The notes under the pieces: generated by a model
The model's input: the letters and a program-made list of their open reading frames with translations, nothing else
The model's database searches: none
Told to the model about the DNA's origin: nothing
DNA from: Pisaster brevispinus
Lineage: Eukaryota; Echinodermata; Asteroidea; Forcipulatida; Asteriidae
DNA: 64,000 nucleotides
Assembly (NCBI GenBank): GCA_023634235.1
Contig: JAMKCF010000001.1
Location: 124,001 to 188,000, forward strand
Reading direction: 5' to 3'
Translations under genes and position numbers: made by a program
Shown here: positions 54,571 to 64,000 of the stretch, piece after piece
Position numbering within the stretch: the stretch's first letter is position 1
How the letters are laid out: the number at the start of each line of letters is the position of its first letter

Positions 54571-55440
54571 CAAATCCTAATGAAGTGCCGTGTTGCATGA
54601 CTGCTTTCTATGGTTTATTGTGTGACACAATGAATCACACTAAAAGTTCAATTTCGGAGTCTCGACTTTATGATGTACATTTAACCAAAGCGCTCATGGT
54701 TTCACCATTGGTATTGTCATTAAATTCGGTTGTCATTATGCGGTCGGATACCTTTGAAACATAAATTTTGTTTTGATCAGGTTAATTGTGCCCTGATTTA
54801 TGGTTCGCTGAATGTACGGGGTGGTTGTGGTGACAACCTACTGTTATCCTTTAAAACTGAAAACGTGAGTTATTATCTCATGTTCGACCCAAGTATTATT
54901 CTCGTCTAGCTATGTAATAGGGTCAAACCGTGAGGCCATTAACACTACATTGCATTTACATGTATACTATACATGTAGTTTTGGTTGGGAAGCAGTTTGA
55001 AACAGAATTCAATTTTTTCTTTCAAAATGAAGTCAGAGTGAATAAGTTTGCTTATTGCATGAAAACCCCTTGAAAATGATTGGGGGGGGGGTAGCGCAAC
55101 CAATGCGCCGATTAGTTGGAAATTAATCTCATTCAACTCTCGCAACTTAGACAGTTGGCAGCTCAACGTACAAAACCTTTCAGCGGGTTTACATGTGCAT
55201 GTACATGTACATGCACTGTTATTTTCATACACATGTCGGTATCCGATGCATGTTTTCATGGCCAGCCACCAAAGACTGTCTGGATGTGTCTGTTTTAACT
55301 AAGGGTAATAATATGTTCAAATGCTGTAAATAAACTAATCGTTTACACTAGAGAACATTCGTAAGAATGATGTTTTGCGTTGCTACCTGCTTTAGTATTA
55401 ATAATTTAATAAACAGCATATCTTTAGCGTAAACGTCATT
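54571..55440. other. Intergenic, no gene seen
   Basis: Includes a TGTGCATGTACATGTACATG run near 55194-55215 and a run of nine G near 55082. No supported exon. Confidence 0.45.
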
Positions 55441-55560
55441 TGTTATTTTCCTGTTTAGATGCGTATGATGCCTCAGAATTAGCATTACCTTCGACAAATG
55501 TTCATCCGTCGCCCTGCACACAATATTGTGATCGTGGCAATAGGCAAAAACCATCTTCTA
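55440..55560 (-). mobile_element. Possible Ty3/gypsy-type reverse transcriptase remnant
   Basis: Minus-strand translation VFAYCHDHNIVCRATDEHLS followed by KVMLILRHHTHLNRK resembles the block around the RT active site (YxDD, then EEHLxHL...L) of Ty3/gypsy elements, with the aspartates degraded. It is only about 40 residues, so the call is tentative. Confidence 0.35.
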
Positions 55561-57880
55561 AAAAAACCTTCGAAATAGATAACTTAAACGAAAGATAATT
55601 CCTTAAAAATAATATTCAGTGAAAAAAACACAGGATGAACGATAAAAATGTCTGCGTAGAATTAGGGTCATGTCTACTGTCTCAAACCTATGGACAGGTT
55701 CAGGAACTGGATCATGTAAACCTAGGGTAAAAATGTTACTACGCTGATAACATCTTAGTGCATGACACGACATAGTCTTGATATCAAGTCGTAATTGTTG
55801 TGCGGTCCAGTTGTGGGGACGGTACACACATCCTCGATCCCAATATGTGTGTGAGTCGGTCGCAATTACCGCCTTGAATAACTTGTGCCCAGCTTTGTAC
55901 ACATGCAATTGGACTTGCTACCAAAATTGGACGGAGCAGTTTGATTGGTTAAGAATCATAAAGACATGAATATTCATTATACATCTTGCAGCGTGTGGCA
56001 TCTTGCAGCGACCAGGCGCACACTTCATTCTTTGATAGGGGGTTTATTATTGATAATAACATTTTATGATAATGCATTTGTAACAGGTTCGAGTGCAGTT
56101 TAATGCACTCTGTGCTGCTACATAATAAATTTTACAAGGGACACGCTGATATGTTTTGTAAAAGTTATAGGTGTTTTATTCTTGTCCGGACTACTAGAAG
56201 GGAGGGACTATTTGAACGCTGTATTATAATTATTACAATATTTGAGATTATAATTATCTCAAATAAAAGAAAATCGAATGAAAAAAAAAGAAAACCCGGC
56301 GGGTCTCGACTATACAAATTTAAAATTTAACAAAAGAAATGATAGTAAACTTAACAATGTAAAGGAAAATGAATGGCCTATCTAACTTGGTGGATGGATG
56401 TGACGTGTGACGAACTCCAGGAATTGATGATAAATGATGAACTTTGAAGAAGAAGAGGGGGCTTGAAGGATGAACTCGAAGAAAAGCAGGGACGTTGAAG
56501 AAGAAGATGGGGGCTTGAAGTGACGTGGAAACAGTTCCTTGTCCTTGATCAGGGGACAGGATTACTGTTTCCAGTACAACCGGTTAAAATGATGGAGAAC
56601 AATCGATGATATGAACTTTGTTCTCACGCTGCCACGCTGTCCTGCTGGCTCTCTTGGATAGGGATTGGCCTAGAGCAGGACAGGGGATGAAAATATAAAT
56701 AATTGTGGTGTAGAAGCTGGGCTGGCGCAATCCAACGCAGATATCCCGACAGAGTGAAAGTGTATAAACTGAAGAAACTTGGATGGTTAAATCGTACAAC
56801 TTTCCTCTGTCGGAGTCCAGCAGCCAAGTGGCCAAACACTTTCTTGGGGATGGTCACTGACCTCTGGACATCTCTTCCTCAATGCGCCGTGATTGGTTGC
56901 ATAGGCTGCTACCAATCACCCACTCAATACACACCACCAGGCAACCACCCACCCCCAGACTCGCCCTAGTCCGAGGTGGACTAGGTAAACTAGGAGTTAC
57001 AAAAAAAGGGGGCCTGCAATTTCATCCCATTACACATTGGTCAAATTTATCTTAAAAGAAAGTTAAGAAATTGTTACAATGATTAAAATATTATGCTTTT
57101 TACATTGATGTTGGCAAATAAACTGTCATTCAAAAAAAAAAAAAGCCAACCGAAAAGATACATTCCCATGTTTATAATGAATTCTTCCAATTTTGTCAGA
57201 AGAGCTACCATTGGCTCTCTCTATGGCAACTTTTGCATATGCAATGTTAAAATAATTATCTTACATGAATATTCGGCTGGGAACAAGCTATTCAAGTCGT
57301 TAGAGCTGATGGACCTTGCCACGCGCTACCTACGACCGTTGCATGAATGTACATTATAGTTGCACTGTGACTGTTGCATGAACGGCAGGATGTGTGTTTG
57401 TAATAGGCAGCGCTGGCAGACAAATAGACACTGACTAACGACTTGTCATCAAGTCTAGACACGACAGGGCTTTAGTAGAACATAATAATTTTGAGTTGAT
57501 GGTTTAAATTCTGGTCTATGCTATTGTACTAAAACCATAATTTTAACATTTGTTGTGTCTTTTTAATACTGAATATGTTCTTGTTGGGCTAAAATAGTAA
57601 ATATGGGGTATGACTTACTTAATTTTGGCTCTTCACCCCCATGAAAAATGTAAAATTTCTCCCCCTTCCCTTTCGGCTCTGATTCCCGCCCTGTTGCCAC
57701 CCCCACCAAGTTGTTGGTTTGGTTACACGGTGATTAACCGAAAACTAATGCAATCGCATATGAACTCTAAAACGTGTGCTTTTCAGGCGAATGGGTCCGA
57801 ACGGAAGCAAGTCTGCTTCACCACCGCGTCGTCCCATGTCGGTCTGGTTTTTTTTTACTTTCACGCTGTCGCATTCACAC
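55561..57880. other. Intergenic, no gene seen
   Basis: Holds a GAAGAAGAAGAGGGGGCTTG-type local repeat (56440-56525), an A-run (57134-57145) and several ORFs under 90 codons without family features. Confidence 0.45.
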
Positions 57881-58300
57881 TCCTTTCACTTCCTGTTTTG
57901 ACCGGAAGTAAAGGTCAAAGTGAGGTCATTAATTTAAATAAATTGACAAAAACGTTGTAAGCTACAACATAACACAAACGTTACAACTTTATGACATATG
58001 AGTTGTTAAAGTTTTGAGCTTCCAGTTTGGACCAGAAGTAAAGGTCAAAGTGAGGTCATCACTGTACATGAAATGCCGCAAGTGTTGTAAGCTACAATAC
58101 AACACAAACGTTACGCATTTATGACCTGTGGAGATATGATGTTTTAAAGATTTGAGCTTCCCTACCGGAAGTAAATGTCAAAGTGAGGTTATCTTTAAAA
58201 ATAATATTTTGCATTTGTTGGAAGCTACAAAACAACTCAAACTATACGACTTTAGGACATGTGGTTCAGGAGATATGTTTTTTTTTAAGGAATAAGCTTT
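57881..58300 (+). repeat. 131-bp tandem triplicate
   Basis: Three diverged copies of a block containing GGAAGTAAAGGTCAAAGTGA, GTTGTAAGCTACAA and AACACAAACGTTAC, spaced about 130-133 bp apart. It is a dispersed non-coding repeat found next to the hairpin array. Confidence 0.85.
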
Positions 58301-58669
58301 GAACTACCGTAATTCAACACCTGATGACGTCACAGTAAAACATGGTGTTTTTTATACTAATAAAGTTAACAAGAAACACGATGGTTAGAAAAAAATCCCG
58401 TCTCATGCATTCAGAAACCCTCAACGTACGTAGGACTAACATGTGTTGCTCATGCATAATTCGAATGGGCTGTGCACAAAGCAATTGGTCCTCTACCGGT
58501 TAGGATTCGAATATCAAGGTAATCTACGACGCCTTGCCGTGATTGCGCAATCATGGCGCAATCAGCAAGCTAGCCATGGAGTGCGATTTGTAACTTAATC
58601 GTTAATTATTGTGGGAATGCATTGTTCTTTGATGAGTTTGAATGGCCTGAAATAACTGTTAAAAACAAA

Positions 58670-59139
58670 ACCTGTTCCGACAGTTAGTCGGAACAGCTAA
58701 TAATAAAAACAATAAAAATCTCGACGAAAACAAAACCTGTTCCGACAGTAAGTCGGAACAGCTTATAAAAATTTCGACGAAAGCAAAACCTGTTCCGACA
58801 TTAAGTCGAAACAGCTAATAATAATAATAATAAAAATCTCGACGAAAACACAACCTGTTCCGACAGTGAGTCGGAACAGCTAATAATAATAAAACTAATA
58901 GAAATCTCGACGAAAACAAAACCTGTTCCGACAGTAAGTCGGAACAGCTAATAATAAAAACAATAAAAAATATAGACGAAAACAAAACCTGTTCCGACAG
59001 TAAGTCGGAACAGCTTATAAAAATTTCGACGAAAGCCAAACCTGTTCCGACAGTAAGTCGAAACAGCTAATAATAATAATACAAATAATAAAAATCTCGA
59101 CGAAAACAAAACCTGTTCCGACAGTAAGTCGGAACAGCT
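58670..59139. repeat. Array of eight CTGTTCCGAC hairpins
   Basis: Eight copies of CCTGTTCCGACAGTAAGTCGGAACAG-type hairpin, with 10-bp arms CTGTTCCGAC/GTCGGAACAG and a five-base loop. They start at about 58671, 58737, 58790, 58853, 58922, 58989, 59041 and 59112, with spacers of AATAATAAAAAC and TCTCGACGAAAACAAAA. Spacing alternates between about 52 and 71 bp. Hairpins 1-4 and 5-8 form a four-unit higher-order repeat of about 251 bp, shown by a shared arm mutation (GTCGAAACAG) in hairpins 3 and 7. Confidence 0.95.
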
Positions 59140-59169
59140 AATTACATCGCCGTATCATAGAAATACAGA

Positions 59170-59170
59170 A

Positions 59171-59218
<48 letters not shown>

Positions 59219-59221
59219 AGG
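59170..59221 (+). repeat. GA microsatellite with G tail
   Basis: Uninterrupted GAGAGAGA followed by a run of about ten G. It lies directly after the hairpin array. Confidence 0.95.
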
Positions 59222-59918
59222 TTTCTTTTGGTGCAGTTAAAACAATATAAAACTAAGGATTGCTGGACGTCAGCATTTACTTAAGGACATGTTCCGGGTT
59301 CCTTTCTCTGAATATAGGGGACGCATCCAGACACAAGTATCGGTAAAGTATAAGATTTTATGTGTTATTCCATCAGGCTGTGTAAACATTGACTGCATAA
59401 AGTCCAGGCTTTGTGGCTCTTTTGTAAACACGCGATGTCACAGGGTATGGTCCAGTGTACCAAATCTTTAAAAAGTAGAAGATGAAAATATAATAACTCT
59501 CCCAAAAGGCAATGATGTATCATGCAGAAACAAAGGAGTATTTTTATTACAATCCTCTTGTTAGCAAAAGAGCATCCTCTATAAGAAAAGCTACAATTTG
59601 ATAATAAGATATTGTTTATTTATATTTTACTTAAACCTAATATGAAAAACCTATATGTTACTTTTAAACCCATGCTATATTTGAGATCAATTTAATCGCC
59701 CCCTCCCCTTCGTCCGGTTTACCTTCATGGTGAATGCATTTTTTCCCTTTCGTTTCGTCTCGAAGCTTCCCATGTCACATTATCTATTGTTCATATATTT
59801 ACAAAGACACAATATGTATTTATTCATTTTGTTTTTATATAACTTTATTCTGTTGAACATACTATACTCTTCTAACTTTAGTGTACATGTTAAAAAGAAG
59901 TTACAATAAAAGCAACTA

Positions 59919-60951
59919 CAGTCATTTGACCAGTTCGGGATCATTGACCAGTTCGGGATCACTTCAACTTTGCAACAACCCCATAATTAAGTTACTTTTC
60001 ACATTACCAATTTCTGTTGATACATGTGAAGAATAACATGCAATAAACCAACAAACCCAAAATAAGGTTCCAAACTTCATCAACAAATAAATTATGGCAA
60101 TTTTCTTGAAGTTTGTCTGCGATTTTGATCATTATTTAAAAAAAAAATGTTGGTTGAAAAACGCTGTTAAAACTTCTCACCTTTAAAATGTGAACGCCAG
60201 GGCGAATAACATTTATGTTAAATGCTTAGAATGTGTTAAAAATATTTCAGGTAAATACTGAGCAGTCGTCTTGATTTTTTGAGGAGACGAAATTACCGAA
60301 ATCGTCTTTTGGGGGGCATCGTACCCTTGACCAGTTCGGGATCACTCACTACTCAGCATCTCTCATTGCGTCAAATGGTGCCGCACTCAGTGAGGTAAAA
60401 TCTTACTGCTGCAGTCGAAAGTTTATTTGTTGCTTTTAAGATACATTTCTTCAACAAATTCTTGTAGGAATATTGTTTTTTTGTGAGAAAATGAAACTTG
60501 GAGGAGGAAATTGCGACTGTAAGAATAGATATTTGGGTCAATGTTGCTTTTAGGCGTGCTTCACCTTTTCATTTGCCTTTGCTGTTGTTTTGTGTTTTTG
60601 TTGCTGGATTTTTGCTCTGCTGTTGAATACACTTGCATGAAATTCTCTGGAGAAAGGAAGTCCATGTCCATGCCAACACACTTGTGAAGTTTGTGTCCTT
60701 GAGAGACAGTTTTATGAATGGGAGTATTGGTTTGCAATAGAGGGCAAGCTACTGATTCAGAATAGAATCAACTGATCCTGAACTGGTCAAACAGGTGACA
60801 ATACTTTTCTCAAAGCCTCTTCAAAAGTACTAATCTTTTTTTGTCAGTGGATACTTGGTGAGTTTTATAACATGTTAAGGTAAACAAACAAGAGATTGCA
60901 ACCAAAAACAATGTGAATTCAAAAAGTGATCCCGAACTGGTCAAATGACTG
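59919..60951. mobile_element. 1033-bp mariner-type TIR element, non-autonomous
   Basis: Both ends are CAGTCATTTGACCAGTTCGG followed by GATCA (25 bp), with TA on each side (59917-59918 and 60952-60953), the Tc1/mariner target. The core GACCAGTTCGGGATCA recurs just inside the left end and at 60327-60345, and in inverted diverged form near 60775. There is no transposase ORF. Confidence 0.92.
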
Positions 60952-62117
60952 TACTTGTTGAGAAAAAAAGCCAGAAACGTTCAATGTATTTTTGTCAAGA
61001 AATTCATATCCATCCATGTTTAGCAAAAGGAAAAAAAAAACACACACAGAAAAACACTGTGCTCGTTTACATCGGATACCAACCGCATCTCTGGCCGTAA
61101 TGAGGGCAACGTTCAAATGAACACCAAGGACATTTTTATCTTGGGAGGTTCAAAATTTTCAATATACGTTGTTGATTTCACTCCAGACGAAATAACTTTG
61201 CCGGATGCTTACCACCAATGTCATCCATATTAGGCTTTCGGATAAACATTGCACAGTATCTTTTGTGGGGTTATCACCAAAGTATGACCCTACCTTTAAC
61301 GAACGTGCCAGACTTGAACATATAGAGACTTTGAAATTATCATTTCAATAGTACATTATATATTCTGCATTGAGTGCAGTCGGTCACTGGAGCTGATATT
61401 TTCACCACAATCTAAAGCACGTTACATGGTCACCTTTTAACAATGACCATTTCACTAGAAATATGCAGTCAACAATAAATATCTGTTGCACTGTGAAACC
61501 TACAAATATTGGTGGGTGTTGATTTTGCATCTGAACGAATATAATTGCATTATATTATGACATTATTATATGGCAACGACTAGCACATATATATTCTGAT
61601 GCATTTACGTCATGTGACTGTAGATGTAACAGGTATAAGCTGAATTCCAGGTTTTGTAATGTACCGCTGCAATGACTCGGCATCTTGGTACCGTGGGTCT
61701 ATACATTGGTTAGCTTTAAGTTGTAACTATCCTGTGCAGGTTTTGAACAATGAAGTTATCTTGTGACTTGCTCATAACAACCACCAGACAGAAAATATGC
61801 AAGAGGTGTTTCAAATGAACGTACCCACATGTCGGAATATTCGAAGAATATGGAACTAAAGCTTGAAGCGATGAGTGTAGGTCCTCGTTGTTATCACGAA
61901 ATTAGGGGCTACAAAAGACAATAAATTTAGCTATATATAACTTCGGACTTATCGGTCGCAGGGAAAGGATCCTCTTGCTAAACGAAATCGCTATAAGTTT
62001 GACAACAGGCACAAATCTAAATTGTTCTAATAACATCCCAGTCAAAAAATTGTGACACCGAGGCGCATAATCAGTATGCAAATTAGGCACGTAATGCTCA
62101 ATGTTATTCTAATTAAG
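60952..62117. other. NAT 3' flank, no gene seen
   Basis: AT-rich intergenic sequence including the presumed 3'UTR of the N-acetyltransferase gene. No repeats or exons recognised. Confidence 0.45.
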
Positions 62118-63014
62118 TCAGTTCTGGCTACCAAAAAGTTCAATGTTTTCGAGGACTTTCTTCAGGAGATCTTGCGAGATGTGTGGGAAATAATGAGCAT
62201 AAGCTTTGAGCCACTCCTCTCGGTCTGACAGCTTGGTCTTTGAAACTTTACCAGTTGAATCTTCAAGTAAAAGGGATGTGTCCTTAATCGCCACCAGTCT
62301 GTCGTGTCTAAAGTCCATGGCTCTCGGACTGCTGGAAAACGGGAACGACTCTCGCGGTGCAGTCTTCGGCCCAGTGTACACCAGGGTAACATTTTTAGAG
62401 AGGCGTTCAATACCTACATGCTTGGTTGTAAACTCCTCAAACGCTAGCCACCCACCTACGAGCTGGTCTGCTGTACATTTACTTAACTCGTGTGGACTCA
62501 CCATCAACAATATAGTCCCTTTATCTGACCTGACCAATTTATACGTCAGAAAGCTAGATTTATAAACAGGTGATTCTTGCACAAAATCGAGCGGTACCGG
62601 GAACAAAATTGGGATTCCTAATCCGACATCTACAAGATGAATACTGGTATCCGCGGTGAGGTTTTTCACTATAGTACCAACGTGGTTTCCAGGGTAGTTG
62701 ATGTCACCAGAGATACTGTATGCTTCATAACCAAGCGCTACAAGACAAACCTTCATGAAGTAGTTCATCTCGAAACAAAGTCCCCCACGACGGGCGAACA
62801 TGTTATCCTTAATCTCATCAAAGGTCGGCACGTGTTTTTGTTCGTCTGGTGTTGCAACTAGAGTCAGACTTTGAAATGGCATTGTGTGTAGGAAAGCGCG
62901 AATCAAGTCACCGAGAAAAGCAACTCTGTCTGCTTCGAGTCTGTCCAGCGGGGACTCTATGTGAAGTATGGACTCCAAGAACTGAAGTGCCTCGGTTGTA
63001 GTTAGCTCTGCCAT
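62118..63014 (-). CDS. NAT: Arylamine N-acetyltransferase, single exon
   Basis: Cytosolic enzyme transferring an acetyl group from acetyl-CoA to arylamines and hydrazines through a cysteine intermediate. The 298 residues match the usual animal length (about 290) in one uninterrupted exon. The catalytic triad is visible: Cys80 in RRGGLCFEMN, His111 in PGNHVGTIV, Asp129 in HLVDVGLG. Other family blocks are the N-terminal LESILHIESPL, HTMPFQSL (the PFEN/PFQN-like block) and DNMFARRGG. The start ATG at 63014 is supported by the family alignment (MAELTTTEAL). Single-exon coding regions are usual for animal NATs. Which paralogue this is cannot be decided. Confidence 0.96.
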   Translation of the reverse strand: MAELTTTEALQFLESILHIESPLDRLEADRVAFLGDLIRAFLHTMPFQSLTLVATPDEQKHVPTFDEIKDNMFARRGGLCFEMNYFMKVCLVALGYEAYSISGDINYPGNHVGTIVKNLTADTSIHLVDVGLGIPILFPVPLDFVQESPVYKSSFLTYKLVRSDKGTILLMVSPHELSKCTADQLVGGWLAFEEFTTKHVGIERLSKNVTLVYTGPKTAPRESFPFSSSPRAMDFRHDRLVAIKDTSLLLEDSTGKVSKTKLSDREEWLKAYAHYFPHISQDLLKKVLENIELFGSQN

Positions 63015-64000
63015 CTTGACTTAACTTGTATACTTCCTCTTTGAATGAACACAAGCAAGTGACACCATTATGCTACTCTGCATCTGTTGTTAACCGTGTT
63101 ATGAACACGTACAACAGGCCTATCTTAGTGTAAAAAAGTCACAAAATACACGTTTGCCCCAGACAAATAATGTATGCTATACGTAAACCATTTCCGTTTG
63201 TTTTGGTCGTATGTTTGTGCACTGTGCTTGAACTTCCGTCCAGTGACCTTGGTACTCACACAGAATTTACCTTTTGCTCCGGGTAAACTTTGTACATGTA
63301 ATGTTTACTATTCCGTCAATTGCTGTAGGCGTTTTCCTGTCTTATATTTTATGCTTTTATTCACTTGAATTTGAAATAAGTATTCAATTCAATTCAATTC
63401 AGATTGTCATATATTTCTATACTCTTTGAGAACAACAATTAAATGTAAATACAAGGAATACAAAACAAATTGGATTGAATAATTACAGCATGGGGCTCTG
63501 TCATAAAACAGCCAAACCCAGACACACAACAAAGGACAAACACAAATCGTGGCTATTCATGGCTTCACGAGGCAGATTACACAATAAAGACTAGAGATAT
63601 CATAGTAGCAATACTCATCAATTAATAAAACTCACTTTAGGTTTTGGATTGCAGCCAATTACTAACTAGTCATCTTTAATATAGGATCAAATGAAGAAAA
63701 AACCCCATAAACACAACATATGTGAAATAAGGTGAGAAAAAAACCCCGACAGTTAGGTTAATATTAAATTATGTTAAGTTTGCATCTGGACACAATAATC
63801 GCAAGAGTACTGAGTATACAATGCGTAACACACATCGGTGTATGGGTAAACAAGATCATTTAGGTCAATAATCTTACATGCAGCTTCAACATTTTCATCT
63901 CTATAAAGACATTTTCTTGGATTTGAATTTTTTTTCTTCAAAAACTGTCATCAACAATGCCCTCTATAGGTTTTTAAAAGCAACATCCATTTCAGTTGCC
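63015..64000. other. NAT 5' flank and LINE-like tail
   Basis: NAT promoter region, then AAGTATTCAATTCAATTCAA (63379-63400), a TTCAA microsatellite followed by GATTGTCATATATTTCTATA. Short tandem pentamers next to such sequence are typical of LINE 3' ends, here probably inverted. No coding remnant is visible. Confidence 0.35.

Noticed and set aside
56703..56969. 88-codon ORF near 56.8 kb
   Set aside because: Compositional ORF in a repeat-looking area, no recognisable domain and competing ORFs on the other strand.
58670..59139. CRISPR-like array
   Set aside because: Regular palindromic repeats, but spacers are low-complexity AATAAT and near-identical, and the DNA is from an animal.

Overview
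This is eukaryotic nuclear DNA with intron-rich genes, GT-AG splice sites, dispersed tRNA-type SINEs, many short terminal-inverted-repeat (TIR) elements and frequent TACATGTA-type runs. Protein similarity and repeat style suggest an invertebrate deuterostome. A short MITE flanked by TTAA and a SINE whose flank reads 'TATAGCGCC' make an echinoderm, perhaps a sea star, the best guess. No species can be named from sequence alone.

Layout. Positions 1-680 hold a decayed CR1/L2-type LINE reverse transcriptase. Positions 734-5904 (+) hold seven coding exons of the retromer arrestin-like subunit VPS26 (VPS26B-like); only the first exon, carrying the initiator Met, is missing. Positions 5905-12835 are repeat-rich and intergenic, and should hide the last METTL1 exon. 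Positions 12836-20646 (-) hold five METTL1 exons (tRNA m7G46 methyltransferase). Its intron 1 carries a 3-kb TIR element and its exon 3 acceptor lies in a 71-bp tandem repeat. METTL1 and RFWD3 diverge from a short CpG-containing promoter with a TCTCGCGAG motif. RFWD3 (+, 22642-34625) is complete: 11 coding exons joining to an 857-residue RING/WD40 ubiquitin ligase. A 0.9-kb minisatellite of 23-bp units follows.

Positions 37.8-50.5 kb (-) hold a small cluster of Ly6/uPAR (three-finger, probably GPI-anchored) genes: gene A, a broken copy, and an intact gene C. A tandem duplication of about 3 kb (42321-46177 and 46178-49126) copied one signal-peptide exon and part of another gene's last exon. 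The truncated copy was then split by a 946-bp TIR element with a 5-bp target-site duplication. Positions 50.5-62.1 kb are gene-poor: dispersed repeats with hammerhead-like motifs, a 131-bp triplicate, an array of eight short hairpins and a 1-kb mariner-type TIR element. A single-exon arylamine N-acetyltransferase (-) occupies 62118-63014.

The genes do not form one pathway. Retromer sorting, tRNA modification, DNA-damage ubiquitination, surface three-finger proteins and xenobiotic acetylation are separate jobs. The most unusual structures are the quadruplicated splice acceptor in METTL1, the intronic TIR element carrying a spliceable CpG-rich ORF, the Ly6 duplication with exon disruption, and the hairpin array.
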